NCBI GenBank assembly: GCA_035362335.1
Contig: DAOSDL010000028.1
Span: forward strand, 1 to 64,000
Origin: JAOSJT01 sp035362335
GTDB taxonomy: Bacteria > Bacteroidota > Ignavibacteria > SZUA-365
Direction of reading: 5' to 3'
DNA length: 64,000 nt
Made by a program: the position numbers and the translations under genes. Below the pieces are notes generated by a model. The model ran no database searches, was not told the DNA's origin, and saw only the letters and a list, made by a program, of their open reading frames with translations. This document shows, piece after piece, positions 39,389 through 48,981 of this stretch; positions within the stretch are counted from its first letter, which is position 1, and each line of letters begins with the position of its first letter.

Positions 39389-39415
39389 CGAAAGGCTCCC
39401 AACGGGAGCCTTTCG
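39389..39415 (-). terminator. Intrinsic terminator of the Yip1-like gene
   Basis: A 12-bp perfect stem (39389-39400 with 39404-39415) around an AAC loop; on the minus strand it is followed by TGTTTATA. It lies 20 bp after the stop. Confidence 0.8.
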
Positions 39416-39435
39416 CGAAAATGACATCCGAGCTG

Positions 39436-40020
39436 CTACATCATGCTCAACAACGAAAGACCGAAAACGCTGACCAGTATCGCGGTCAACACACTCAACA
39501 GGACAAAGTACACAATCATGAGAATCACGAAAGTCACGATCATGTACACCACCACCTTGTCCTTGGGCGTCTTCATCATATGCGGGAAACCCAAGTACAT
39601 CAGGTAGATGCCGTAGAGTCCAAAAAGCGATCCAATCATGGCGATGGGCGGGAAAATCGCAAGGATACCACCCAGCCATGCTGGCGTGTATCCGTAGGCC
39701 ACAAGCTGCAGAGCGCGACCGAAATTTTTCTCCGAACCGAAACTTCCCGCGAGCGCATCAACGATGAAGGCCGTCGCGAACACCGCAACGGTGGTGGAGA
39801 TCAGCGACACAATGCCCTGAACAATGCCCAACGTTGTGCTGGCAAAACCCATGATACCGATGAAACCGGTGCCGATGAAGGTTGCGATGGCGGCGACCGC
39901 TGCGAGTGGCAGCACGTACCCCATGAAGATTCCGCCAGCGTCCGGGGTTTCCTCGGCGATAACCTCCCACTCGGTCTTCGGGGATACGATGATGTTCTTC
40001 ACACGATCAACGAGATTCAT
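39436..40020 (-). CDS. Yip1-like integral membrane protein
   Basis: A 194-aa protein that begins MNLVDRVKNIIVSPKTEWEVIAEE, the typical start of bacterial Yip1-family proteins, followed by five hydrophobic segments (about 30-55, 65-90, 105-130, 138-155, 160-185). AGGAGGCATC precedes the ATG at 40020. The role of this family in bacteria is not known. It stands alone with its own terminator. Confidence 0.85.
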   Translation of the reverse strand: MNLVDRVKNIIVSPKTEWEVIAEETPDAGGIFMGYVLPLAAVAAIATFIGTGFIGIMGFASTTLGIVQGIVSLISTTVAVFATAFIVDALAGSFGSEKNFGRALQLVAYGYTPAWLGGILAIFPPIAMIGSLFGLYGIYLMYLGFPHMMKTPKDKVVVYMIVTFVILMIVYFVLLSVLTAILVSVFGLSLLSMM

Positions 40021-40573
40021 GATGCCTCCTATGATGGATGTTGCGATGCGTCCTGTGCGGCAATGAACGGCCACCGTGACCGGCGACCTTCTGGACTCAA
40101 TACTGTCGTGAACGTCGCAATGTGCGGCATTTATCGGCCAAAGTCAACCGCTGCAAGGGAGAAGATGTGAAGAATCAACATCACCAGCAATTTGAAACCC
40201 ATTCGCAGCGTACGCTCGCGTTCCCTGGCGGAGCTGGATTAGGCATCGTACCGATCCGGCCGGTGCACCTGTCGATCCGACATTTGTCACTGGACAATCA
40301 TGAACGGAAGCTCTCACGATCCGGTTGATCAGCTCCGGCACGATTTTCGCCCGTATACTCCGCGATCAAGTGAAGCCTCATCCCTCCCACGCCCGCATTA
40401 TCCGGACACGAAAACACCCCGCAACCTCATCGCACATCACCATGGTGAATTTGACAACATAGAAGCCATGAAAAGGAGCGCAACGACGGAGACGCGCCGA
40501 GTTGCACAATGAACGTGTCTCATGTCTGTAATCGTGTTGGGGATCCATTGCGACGGAGGGTTCCAACGATCCA
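40021..40573. other. Intergenic region, no gene seen
   Basis: The 553 bases between the Yip1-like gene and the amidotransferase-fold gene have no reading frame I can support and no RNA, repeat or terminator I recognise. Confidence 0.5.
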
Positions 40574-41728
40574 TCAATTCCCGAGACCAACGAGCAGCAC
40601 CCCACCCCTGATTCCGGACGCTGAATGAACAGTGAGGATGTATTTTCCTTCGCTCACTCCATTCAGATCCAAACGAACATTTCCGCTACCATGAATCGTC
40701 TTGACCTGTTTCATGATACACCGCCCGAGCAGATCGTGCATATAGATGGTGATCGTCGACTCTGCGCTTCGTTCCAACTCCCATAGATCGGTGACAACCC
40801 ATCGATGTGCCGGATTGGGATACAGATTAAGACGGGCAGTCATATCAACGGCCCGAGCGGGCTCGTTCAACCGTGTTACGGTTGTCGTGTCTGTGATGGT
40901 CGCGCCCAGCAACCAATCGAAGGCGCTCCAGAGTAACCCCCAATCCGATTCCGTGTCGTTCAGTTCCGATCCGAACAATGTCCCATCCCGGCTGTCACCT
41001 TCCTCAATCTCGGGATGGGGTCCGCACAGTAGCACACGACCACTTCCATATTGGAAAGAAATAATGGCTGCCTGGTTTCCGAGTTCCGTCCATGTCGCGA
41101 TTGTGTCTACGGCGATGCGTCCATTCGGATGGAAGGAAGGGCCTCCAAAGTACATTACTCGCAATCGATGTTGCTGATAACGGTTCACCGGATGTGCAGG
41201 ATCGAGCGAGATGTCCGTCAACGCGTACTCCGGCCATGGTGCGATATCATTCAGCGCACCGGATGCGGTCCCTTCGAACAAATCCAGCTCCCCGAAATAT
41301 CGCGCACCTTCCCATTCGATGATTCCAGCCGCGTAATACGCGCCGGCACAGATCCCGAAGTACGCTCCCCCGTTCTCGGTATAACCTCGAAGTGCTCGAT
41401 TACCAGCTGCGTTGATCGCAGTGGAGTAATCCCCGGAGTAACCTCCGGGAAACACCACCACCGCGCAGTCGCGCGCGAAATCACCGGAATTGATATCGCC
41501 GCGCAGTATCCTTCTGCTTTCCAAACCTTTCCACCGGAGCATGTTTTCCAAAGCGATGATACCCTGCTCCCACGTGCCGGTATCCGAGTAGATTTTTACA
41601 ATACCATTGGAATTGGATGGAACTTGTGCGTGGCCCGGCACGGGCATCATCGATGCCATCACCATCGCGCACACGTAGAGCGTGATGGAGCGGATTTCAC
41701 TCCGACGGATTGCGGTACTCATCGTCAT
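40574..41728 (-). CDS. Secreted BPL_N (amidotransferase-fold) protein with T9SS sorting domain
   Basis: A 384-aa secreted protein. The start at 41728 follows AAGGAGG and gives a signal peptide ending GHAQ. Residues 40-270 have the class I amidotransferase-like BPL_N fold (VVVFPGGYSGDYS, catalytic-like Cys in YFGICAGAYYAAGI, and a C-terminal GRVLLCGPHPEIEEG). In other bacteria this domain lies at the N-terminus of biotin-protein ligase or stands alone. Residues 305-384 (LNLYPNPAHRWVV...SEGKYILTV) are a type A T9SS sorting domain, so it should be surface-exposed. The His of the triad is a candidate in GPHPE. Substrate unknown. Confidence 0.85.
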   Translation of the reverse strand: MTMSTAIRRSEIRSITLYVCAMVMASMMPVPGHAQVPSNSNGIVKIYSDTGTWEQGIIALENMLRWKGLESRRILRGDINSGDFARDCAVVVFPGGYSGDYSTAINAAGNRALRGYTENGGAYFGICAGAYYAAGIIEWEGARYFGELDLFEGTASGALNDIAPWPEYALTDISLDPAHPVNRYQQHRLRVMYFGGPSFHPNGRIAVDTIATWTELGNQAAIISFQYGSGRVLLCGPHPEIEEGDSRDGTLFGSELNDTESDWGLLWSAFDWLLGATITDTTTVTRLNEPARAVDMTARLNLYPNPAHRWVVTDLWELERSAESTITIYMHDLLGRCIMKQVKTIHGSGNVRLDLNGVSEGKYILTVHSASGIRGGVLLVGLGN

Positions 41729-42016
41729 CGTACACAGCCTCCTTGTGAATTGCACGTCGCGTTTCGGTGCGGACACACTCCACATGGCAGAACAACTACG
41801 GAGGAGCAAGCCGTTATGAGGGAGGACCCCGGCTCCCGACAGCGAAGGATCACGGGCCTGCTGTCGAAGAAACGTTCCCGCATGACGAGACACCGACGCT
41901 CCGTGATCAAGCTCGGGGGCGCTGCTGCTGATTGCGAAAACGCCTGTACCGGAAAGGAGATATCAGTCCTTTTCGCCTTCATGTCGAGCCCGAACGGAAG
42001 CGGGCTCCTCGTTCCG

Positions 42017-42913
42017 CTAAAACAGGGATACTCTCGTCCGAAATTCGCCGTTGATGATGATGCTGCTCAGGCTGTCGAGTTTTACAAGCATGGCATCCAT
42101 ACGGCGCACTAAAGTGGTGTCATGCAAGGCCGTGTGCAGCAGTCCCCTGCTTTCGCGGATCTCCGCCAGCAGCGAGCGCACGTCTGTGACCAAACTGTCG
42201 GCATTGCCGAGCACGGTTTCTGCCTTGTCAATGCCCGTGCCAATGCGTGGCTGCAAGTCGGCCAGTAACGTATCGGCTCTATCAGTGAGACGGAGAAGAT
42301 TGCCGGTGATGCGATCGAGTTTGTCATCGTTGCGCGAAACGTATCCTCGTAAATCCCCTGTGATCGCATGGAGATTGGCCACGGTTTCCTTTACGGAAGA
42401 TATCAACGCTTTATCCCCCACCACAGCATTGAGCGAACGGAGCAGCGAATCGGTCTGCGCCGTGATGCTCGTGATGTCGCCCTCAGCCTGCCCAAGTACA
42501 CCCAAAGCCCCGGCGATATCCGGGTCCACCCGGCCTCTCAACACGAAACCGGCATCGGCGGGAGCGCCTGAGCTGGATTGACGAATGTCGATTTTCTTTC
42601 CTCCCATCAACTCCAGCATCTGTATCACCGGAACCGCGTCCTGGTGCACCACCACATCGCTTTCAATCAACGCCGTCACCAGCACACCGCCGTTCTCCAA
42701 GCGGACGTCGGCCACCTCGCCGCAGCGCACGCCGTTCACGCTCACTTGATCACCACGCTGCAATCCCGACGACTGCGGGAAATGCATGCGCAATTCATAC
42801 TGATCTTTGCCGATGCTCCAGTTCTTGAACACCGAAAAGCCGAACAGCAAAACGAGCAATCCGGCGATCACGGTGAGTCCGACCTTTATTTCATTGCGTT
42901 GTTCTTCCTTCAC
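42017..42913 (-). CDS. MlaD-family (MCE) protein
   Basis: A 298-aa protein with one N-terminal membrane anchor (KVGLTVIAGLLVLLFGFSVF), an MCE domain (about 38-120: GLQRGDQVSVNGVRCGEVADVRLENGGVLVTALIESDV) and a long predicted coiled coil (about 140-290) that could form the ring or needle across the periplasm. MCE proteins carry lipids between inner and outer membranes. No permease (MlaE) or ATPase (MlaF) gene is in this window, so the partners are elsewhere. Confidence 0.92.
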   Translation of the reverse strand: MKEEQRNEIKVGLTVIAGLLVLLFGFSVFKNWSIGKDQYELRMHFPQSSGLQRGDQVSVNGVRCGEVADVRLENGGVLVTALIESDVVVHQDAVPVIQMLELMGGKKIDIRQSSSGAPADAGFVLRGRVDPDIAGALGVLGQAEGDITSITAQTDSLLRSLNAVVGDKALISSVKETVANLHAITGDLRGYVSRNDDKLDRITGNLLRLTDRADTLLADLQPRIGTGIDKAETVLGNADSLVTDVRSLLAEIRESRGLLHTALHDTTLVRRMDAMLVKLDSLSSIIINGEFRTRVSLF

Positions 42914-43025
42914 GTCGCATCCCCTCTGTAATGGCGGTACCGCGTATGTCGCAGCGATGACTGAACGCGTTCAATAAGTTACTCAACCCTCATCACGGGT
43001 ACAATGCACTTCGCGCATCCCCTGA

Positions 43026-43253
43026 TCAGGGTTTCTTTCCGAAAAGGGCATCGAGCGGATTGCCTTTGGGGCGTGAAGCAACGACATATTTCTCGTGCAT
43101 GGCCACAAGTTTCTGCCGCGAAAGCTTGTCGAGATCCTCGTCGTCCTTGTTCCGCTTGCGGAACATGTCGAACGTCTCCTGCTCCTCGCGCGACATTTTC
43201 ATTTGAAAATCCATCAAGTCAGCGATAAGTCGTTTCTGCTCGGCGTGTGTCAT
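43026..43253 (-). CDS. Small conserved-looking protein in the ABC transporter operon
   Basis: A 75-aa charged protein (MTHAEQKRLIADLMDFQMKMSREEQETFDMFRKRNKDDEDLDKLSRQ) with no membrane segment and predicted helices. It starts at 43253, 11 bp after the OppC-like stop, with GGAGGATTT directly before the ATG, so it belongs to the operon. I do not recognise the family. The longer reading frame upstream of 43253 overlaps oppC and is not used. Confidence 0.7.
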   Translation of the reverse strand: MTHAEQKRLIADLMDFQMKMSREEQETFDMFRKRNKDDEDLDKLSRQKLVAMHEKYVVASRPKGNPLDALFGKKP

Positions 43254-43264
43254 AAATCCTCCGA

Positions 43265-44758
43265 TTACATCCGTCTGTCGTTCACGAGCGTGGGATCCAC
43301 TGCATCGCGCAGGCCGTCGCCTACAAGGTTGAAGCACACCACGACAAGTACGATGGCGAATCCCGGCAGCGTGGATATCCACCACGCATTGGACATGAAG
43401 TCCTTCCCTTCGAAAATGATGTTCCCCCAACTCGCCGTGGGAGGCTGCACGCCGATGTTGAGATAACTGAGTGCCGCCTCGACCAGAATAATGCCGCCGA
43501 TGCGTAACGTTGCGTTGACAATGATCGGCGTAAGCGTGTTGGGGAGAATATGCCGCAGCATAATGCGCATATGGCTCAATCCCAATGCCTGCGCGGCGAG
43601 CACGAATTCCCGCTCCTTCAGCGACAACACCTCGCCACGCACCAACCGCGCTATCCCCATCCAGGAAGTCAATCCCAATACCACCACGATTAGAAAGATG
43701 CGGGGAACCGAGATTTGATCGAACGCGGCGATGATGATGAGAATGAGAAACAACGCCGGAAAGGCCAGAAGTATATCCACAACACGCATGATCACACTGT
43801 CGGACCAGCGGCCGAAGTAGCCCGCAACGAGTCCGATAAAGGTACCCAATGTCACTGACAGGAGGACGGCGATGAAGCCAAGGGACAGTGAAATGCGTGA
43901 GCCGTAGATGATGCGACTGAACAGATCGCGGCCGTAGCTGTCTGTACCCATCAGATGAAAACGCGTATCCGCGAATTCCTCCGGGTCGGCGCTGACCAGC
44001 GAGGAAATGGGAATGATCGCCAACTCATCGCCCTCGGTGGCGAACACATCCGATTGCTCGATACGAAAGGCATCGACCGCACGTTCGCGGTTGAAACCCG
44101 CATCGCGAAAATCCTGGTGAATGCGCAACAACCGCTCGAGTACGCGAGGATTGCCGGTCTCCAAGGTTATGTGCTCGAACTCCCGGATGGGCACGCGATC
44201 CTCGCGGAGCTTGAGAATGCGCACAGTCGATAGCGGTGGTTGGAATTGCGTTACCACACCATCTTGAAACGCATTGGGATCGTAGGGCGCGATGATGGGG
44301 CACAGTAGCGCCGTGGTGTACATCACCACGATCGCAAGCAGTGCCAGTACCGCTATGCGGTTTCTGCAGAATTCCCGCCAGGCGATCAACCATTGACTTC
44401 GCTCGTACTCGCTACCGTCTTCTCTGCTCCTGCGCACACTGCGCCTGTGCAGCCGCCACAAGACAAAGGGCATGATGAGGATAAAGAGTGAAGCGACCCA
44501 ATGCTCGATGACGTCACCACGAAGAAACAGACGGGCATCCACCGAATCCGCCACGAGCAGATACAGCGTCAACGCAAGCGATTGCAAGCCATCGAAAAAT
44601 GTGCCCGCGTACACCAGTGCTAGAAATGGGAAGAATACGGTATATCCGAACAGTATCCCGCCCATGCCCCGCCTCCCGTCGCGCCATTGCAGCACGCCAG
44701 GGATGTGCTCAAGTGCCATGCGACGCACTGTGGCAAACCTGTCCACCCGCTCAGCCAT
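43265..44758 (-). CDS. Peptide ABC transporter permease, OppC-like, with large extra regions
   Basis: A 497-aa DppC/OppC-type permease. The core with the ABC permease signature (RISLSLGFIAVLLSVTLGTFIGLVAG ... EAALSYLNIGVQPPTASWG) is normal. It has two unusual additions: an N-terminal extension of about 130 residues with two or three extra hydrophobic segments before the usual start (SQWLIAWREFCRNRIAVLALLAIVVMYTTALLCPIIAPYDP), and an insertion of about 100 residues between YDPN and GTDSYGRD in the periplasmic loop. The usual length is 280-380 aa. The ATG at 44758 overlaps oppB by 8 bp. No ATPase genes are in the operon. Confidence 0.93.
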   Translation of the reverse strand: MAERVDRFATVRRMALEHIPGVLQWRDGRRGMGGILFGYTVFFPFLALVYAGTFFDGLQSLALTLYLLVADSVDARLFLRGDVIEHWVASLFILIMPFVLWRLHRRSVRRSREDGSEYERSQWLIAWREFCRNRIAVLALLAIVVMYTTALLCPIIAPYDPNAFQDGVVTQFQPPLSTVRILKLREDRVPIREFEHITLETGNPRVLERLLRIHQDFRDAGFNRERAVDAFRIEQSDVFATEGDELAIIPISSLVSADPEEFADTRFHLMGTDSYGRDLFSRIIYGSRISLSLGFIAVLLSVTLGTFIGLVAGYFGRWSDSVIMRVVDILLAFPALFLILIIIAAFDQISVPRIFLIVVVLGLTSWMGIARLVRGEVLSLKEREFVLAAQALGLSHMRIMLRHILPNTLTPIIVNATLRIGGIILVEAALSYLNIGVQPPTASWGNIIFEGKDFMSNAWWISTLPGFAIVLVVVCFNLVGDGLRDAVDPTLVNDRRM

Positions 44759-45716
44759 AGCGAATCCTCGGGTCCACGAAGGCATATAGGATATCCGCAA
44801 CCAGATTACCCACGATCACCATCACTCCCGAAACCAGCGTGCAGGCGATGATCACCGGATAGTCGCGCGCGAAAATTGCGTCCACCGTGAGCTTTCCCAT
44901 ACCAGGCCAGCTGAAAACCGTTTCCACGATCACGGCGCCGCCAAGCAGGAACGGTAGCGACAGACCAAAGAGTGTGATGATCGGGATCATGGCATTGCGC
45001 AACGCATGCTTGCCGATCACAACGAACTCGCTCAAGCCCTTGGCCCGAGCGGTACGGATGTAGTCCTGCTGCACCACTTCAAGCAGACTCCCGCGCATAT
45101 ACCTTCCCGTAGCCGCAGCCGAAGCCACGCCAAGCACGAATACCGGCAACACCATGTGCTGCATCAGATCCCAGAGGTATTCCCACGTTGGAAGGAATTG
45201 CGCCAGCGGAGAGTGGATTCCCGAGGCCGGGAGCACGTCGAGATTCAATGAAACGCCGAGAATCAGCATCAAGCCAAGCCAGAATTCCGGTATCGAGTAC
45301 AGGAACAGGGCCAGCACGTTCAGCAAGTGGTCCACTGGTTTTCCGCGCCGCAAGGCAGACACCACTCCCAGCACGATTCCGATTCCAAAGTTCAGCACCA
45401 GCGCGAAAAACGTGAGCAGCATGGTGTTGGGAATCGTACGCGCCAGAATATCCACAACTTCGTCGTTCAGACTGAACGACGTCCCCAACTCCCCCGACAC
45501 CACACCGCGCAACCATTTCACGTACTGTACTGGCAAAGGGTCGTTCAAGCCCAGAGTGGCGCGCAACTGCTCGGCGTAGTGTGGATCCACATCGCCACGA
45601 ATGTACATGGCGGTGGGATCGCCCGGGGCAAGCCGGATGATGAAAAACGTGAATGTCAGCAGCCCGAACAACAGCGGGACTGCTGACATCACACGACGTA
45701 CGATATAACGGAACAC
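44751..45716 (-). CDS. Peptide ABC transporter permease, OppB-like
   Basis: A 321-aa permease with six predicted membrane segments. It keeps the family motifs RLAPGDPTAMY at the N-terminus, EFWLGLMLILGV, and the conserved cytoplasmic loop EVVQQDYIRTARAKGLSE (EAA motif) that docks on the ATPase. It lies between the binding-protein gene (34 bp gap) and the OppC-like permease (8 bp overlap). It would form the pore with OppC for uptake of peptides or, judging by family alone, nickel or other small solutes. Confidence 0.95.
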   Translation of the reverse strand: MFRYIVRRVMSAVPLLFGLLTFTFFIIRLAPGDPTAMYIRGDVDPHYAEQLRATLGLNDPLPVQYVKWLRGVVSGELGTSFSLNDEVVDILARTIPNTMLLTFFALVLNFGIGIVLGVVSALRRGKPVDHLLNVLALFLYSIPEFWLGLMLILGVSLNLDVLPASGIHSPLAQFLPTWEYLWDLMQHMVLPVFVLGVASAAATGRYMRGSLLEVVQQDYIRTARAKGLSEFVVIGKHALRNAMIPIITLFGLSLPFLLGGAVIVETVFSWPGMGKLTVDAIFARDYPVIIACTLVSGVMVIVGNLVADILYAFVDPRIRYG

Positions 45717-45750
45717 ACCGCGCTCCGATGATGAGCGTTGGAGACGCTCG

Positions 45751-47430
45751 TTACTGGGTCATCGCCGTATTCGGATCGCCGATGGTCCAATCCCACATGC
45801 GGTCCGTAATGCCCAGCGTGTTGATGTTGGTGTTTTTCAAACGGCGGTTGACACCGACGATTTCCTTGACCCAATACATGAAGGTCACGGGCTGCTCCTG
45901 ATGGAGAATGGATTGGATCTCCATCCAGAACGGCCCTGCCTCGCGCTCGTTCTGCACGTGCAGCCCCAGTTTCAGCAATTCCGCGATTCGGCTGTTCTGG
46001 AAGCCGACGGTATTGAAGGGATTCATCACATCACCCCAGCGATCCGAAGGATCGATGGCCAGACCAACCGAAAAACCGTCGATGAACGCGTCGTACTTCT
46101 TTTCGTCGATATTCTGATACAACACGATGTTTTCCACCGCTTGTATCTTGCAGCGGATACCCAATTGCTTGAGATTGTCCTGCACCACCGTGGCCACGTA
46201 CTCGCGGCGTTTGTTGCCCGCATTGTAGTAGAGGGTGAATTCGAAATTTCGCCCTCCCTTGTCCAGAATACCATCTCCGTTGCTGTCGGACCAGCCAGCC
46301 AAACGCAAAAGCTGCCGCGCCTTTTCGGGATCGTAGGGATACGGCACCAGCGTCTTGTTGATAGCCCAGCGGAAAATGGGCGAGAAATCCGTCACCGCCA
46401 ACTCGCCGTAGGATTGCAGCTTCTCGCGCAGTATGCTGCGCCGGTCGATGCCATAGGTCAACGCCTGGCGCACCCGGCGATCGCCGAACAGTGGATGCGG
46501 TTTGATCACCTTTTTGTTGTGGTAGGCCTCGATATCGATATTCATCCAGCCGATGTAATCGTAATTGCGCGGCGGCAGGGTGATCAGTTTGATGTCGGGG
46601 TTTTTCTCCTGAATCTCCTTCACATCCTCGGGGTACACCGGACGCATCAGGTCCACCGTCCCTTTCTTCAGTTCCGTCAGGCGTGTGGTGGGTTCGGAGA
46701 TGACACGAAACACCACGCGCTCGAGCTTGGCCGGATACGGGAGTGCGGCTTTACCATTGCGTACGAGTGTGATCTGCTGCTGGCGTACCCATTCCTCAAG
46801 ACGGAATGGACCCGCACCCATGGCACGCTCGTTTGCGGGATTGGTGCGCAGCGTGCGACGATCCGCGTTGTGATACACGTGTTTGGGGATCGGAGAAAGG
46901 TTCAGGTGGAACAGTTGCAGCGGATAGGTTTTCACGAAGTGAAAAATCATCGTCGTATCGTCGACGATGGTCACGCTCCTGTCGATGTCGAACTTGCCGT
47001 TGGTGAAGATCATGCTCTCGACGTAGTTGCGTCGCGGGCTCGCGACATCAGGATCGCCGTAGAGCTCATAGCTGAATTTGATGTCCTCGGTCGTGACAGG
47101 CATGCCGTCCTCCCATCGCACATCCTTGCGAATGTGCAGGATCACATCCTTGCCATCATTCGCAAATTCCCACGATGTCACGAGACCAGGTCCGAATTTC
47201 AGCTTGCCCTCCCGGAGATCGAACTCCACATCGAACATCATCGGGTACACACCCGAAGCGATATCCGAGGCCACCGTGGTGTTTGCCACCACCGGATTGA
47301 GATTGTCGGCATCGCCGGAGATCGCGACCACCGCGGTCTCGGCCATGGCATCCTTGTCGGCGGACCTCTTGCCGCAACCGATCAGCATGGCACAACAGAG
47401 AACACTGACGAACAGTAACCGTGGAGTCAT
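45751..47430 (-). CDS. Peptide-binding lipoprotein, OppA/DppA-like
   Basis: A 559-aa extracytoplasmic solute-binding protein (family 5). The start at 47430 follows GGAGGTAGT and gives a lipobox LIGC. The mature protein has family marks: ISGDADNLNPVVANTTVASDIASGVYPMMF, VTSWEFANDGKDVILHIRKDVRWEDGMPVTTEDIKFSYE, and DPEKARQLLRLAGWSDSNGDGILDKGG. It binds peptides for the coupled permeases downstream. It is the first gene of the oppA-oppB-oppC-small protein unit. Confidence 0.95.
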   Translation of the reverse strand: MTPRLLFVSVLCCAMLIGCGKRSADKDAMAETAVVAISGDADNLNPVVANTTVASDIASGVYPMMFDVEFDLREGKLKFGPGLVTSWEFANDGKDVILHIRKDVRWEDGMPVTTEDIKFSYELYGDPDVASPRRNYVESMIFTNGKFDIDRSVTIVDDTTMIFHFVKTYPLQLFHLNLSPIPKHVYHNADRRTLRTNPANERAMGAGPFRLEEWVRQQQITLVRNGKAALPYPAKLERVVFRVISEPTTRLTELKKGTVDLMRPVYPEDVKEIQEKNPDIKLITLPPRNYDYIGWMNIDIEAYHNKKVIKPHPLFGDRRVRQALTYGIDRRSILREKLQSYGELAVTDFSPIFRWAINKTLVPYPYDPEKARQLLRLAGWSDSNGDGILDKGGRNFEFTLYYNAGNKRREYVATVVQDNLKQLGIRCKIQAVENIVLYQNIDEKKYDAFIDGFSVGLAIDPSDRWGDVMNPFNTVGFQNSRIAELLKLGLHVQNEREAGPFWMEIQSILHQEQPVTFMYWVKEIVGVNRRLKNTNINTLGITDRMWDWTIGDPNTAMTQ

Positions 47431-47559
47431 ACTACCTCCGTTCAAATGATTGGAGCAAGCCCTGGGAATACCCGTTCTCAACCTGCGGGACAGGTAATGG
47501 ATACCGGAAAAAAACACAAAACTGTCGCGAAAGTCAACTGTGCAACCGATGGATTGGCA

Positions 47560-48591
47560 CTATTCGAAGTCGTGTTCGAACCAGTCGATGGCCCGTTGGC
47601 CAGGCTCGCCTTTCGCTTTCTCGTCGAGTCGCTCCTTGAGAATGCGCGAAAACTCCTGCGCCGCATCGTAGCCGTAATGCTTGAGCAAATAATTCAAGGC
47701 GATCACTTCGGTAATCACCGTCACGTTTTTCCCAGGATAGATTGGCAACTGCACGATTTGAACCGGGACGCCGAGAATCTCCGTCGTGTTCGTATCCAGG
47801 CCTGTGCGTTCGTACTCCATGTCGTCGCGCCATTCTTCCAGTTGCACAACGATTTCCAGGCGTTTCTGGAAACGGATGGCGCGAATGCCGAACATCGCAC
47901 GAATGTCGATCAATCCCAGTCCGCGGATTTCCATGAAATGCTTCACCAGATCGGTCCCCGCTCCCATCAGGATGCCCTCGCCTTTCTGCGTAACGACTAC
48001 CACGTCATCGGCGACGAGGCGATGTCCACGCTCCACCAGATCCAGCGCGATTTCGCTCTTCCCGATACCGGATCGGCCGATGAGCATCACACCTACGCCG
48101 TACACATCCACGAATGCTCCATGAATGGCGGTGTGCGGGGCGAACTGATCGTCGAGAAAATCGCTCATGAAATAGTTTGCCTTCGTGGTCTCGAAGGGCG
48201 TGTAGAACACCGGAACGTCGCGCTCGGTGGCAAGCGCCAACAGCGAATCCTCGAGTGTGTTGCCGTTGGTGACCACAATGCACGGGACATCGAACTCCAA
48301 CAGCTTACGCAAACCCGCCACGCGTTGCTCTTGAGTCAATGAAGCCATGTAACGCATTTCCGTGTTTCCGAATACTTGCACGCGGTGGAAAGTGAACAAC
48401 TCGACATAACCCGCGAGTGCAAGGCCTGGACGGTGCAAATCCTTTTCGACGATGCTACGTGTACTGTGTTCCAGACCATTGGCCGAACGCAAGTGGATAC
48501 GGCCGCGATTGCGTTCGAAAAACTTGGCGACGGTGATACTGTCCTGTTGCCGGATGGTGAGATTCTTCAGGGGATCGTTCGAGGATGGCAT
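47560..48591 (-). CDS. hprK: HPr kinase/phosphorylase
   Basis: Phosphorylates or dephosphorylates HPr Ser in carbon control; in bacteria without a sugar phosphotransferase system it may have other substrates. The 343-aa protein has the N-terminal domain (TLEDSLLALATERDVPVFYTPFETT), the P-loop GRSGIGKSE and the signature IRGLGLIDIRAMFG. The ATG at 48591 is 9 nt downstream of a strong terminator and lacks a Shine-Dalgarno. A TTG (LTPM) four codons earlier is an alternative. No HPr gene is in the window. Confidence 0.93.
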   Translation of the reverse strand: MPSSNDPLKNLTIRQQDSITVAKFFERNRGRIHLRSANGLEHSTRSIVEKDLHRPGLALAGYVELFTFHRVQVFGNTEMRYMASLTQEQRVAGLRKLLEFDVPCIVVTNGNTLEDSLLALATERDVPVFYTPFETTKANYFMSDFLDDQFAPHTAIHGAFVDVYGVGVMLIGRSGIGKSEIALDLVERGHRLVADDVVVVTQKGEGILMGAGTDLVKHFMEIRGLGLIDIRAMFGIRAIRFQKRLEIVVQLEEWRDDMEYERTGLDTNTTEILGVPVQIVQLPIYPGKNVTVITEVIALNYLLKHYGYDAAQEFSRILKERLDEKAKGEPGQRAIDWFEHDFE

Positions 48592-48600
48592 GGGCGTCAA

Positions 48601-48627
48601 TAAAAATGGGCGGAAGACTCCGCCCAT
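48601..48627 (-). terminator. Terminator between hpf and hprK, right before hprK
   Basis: A 9-bp stem ATGGGCGGA/TCCGCCCAT (48606-48614 and 48619-48627) with a 4-base loop, followed on the minus strand by TTTTTA. Its T-run ends about 9 nt before the hprK start codon. It either ends the hpf transcript or works as an attenuator for hprK. Confidence 0.8.
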
Positions 48628-48656
48628 AAGATATATTCAGGAATGCCGGGAGTCAA

Positions 48657-48953
48657 TCATATCCCGCGGCGCTTCCCCTTGTATTTCAAGAGTTGCCGTT
48701 CAAGCTTCTCTACCGCGTTGTCGATGGATTTGTAAAAATCCTCCGATTTTTCGATCGCAACAAGATTGGTACCATAGACGGCGAGATTGATTTCCGCGAT
48801 CTTGGTGGAATCCTTCGCCTTTTCGAAGCGAAGGACGATCGAGCCATTGACGATACCGTCGTAGTATTTCTTGAGCGTGGACACCTGGGACAAGGCATAG
48901 TGCTTGAGACCGTCATGTGCCTTGAAGTGTCGGGCAGTGAAGTTGACGTTCAT
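48657..48953 (-). CDS. hpf: Ribosome hibernation-promoting factor, short type
   Basis: A 98-aa RaiA/HPF-family protein (MNVNFTARHFKAHDGLKHYALSQVSTLKKYYDG ... EDFYKSIDNAVEKLERQLLKYKGKRRGI) that binds the decoding region of idle ribosomes. The length fits the short family. An AAAGGAG precedes it. It follows xerC by 28 bp. Confidence 0.93.
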   Translation of the reverse strand: MNVNFTARHFKAHDGLKHYALSQVSTLKKYYDGIVNGSIVLRFEKAKDSTKIAEINLAVYGTNLVAIEKSEDFYKSIDNAVEKLERQLLKYKGKRRGI

Positions 48954-48981
48954 GACAACGCTCCTTTGAAAAAGGTGATGG

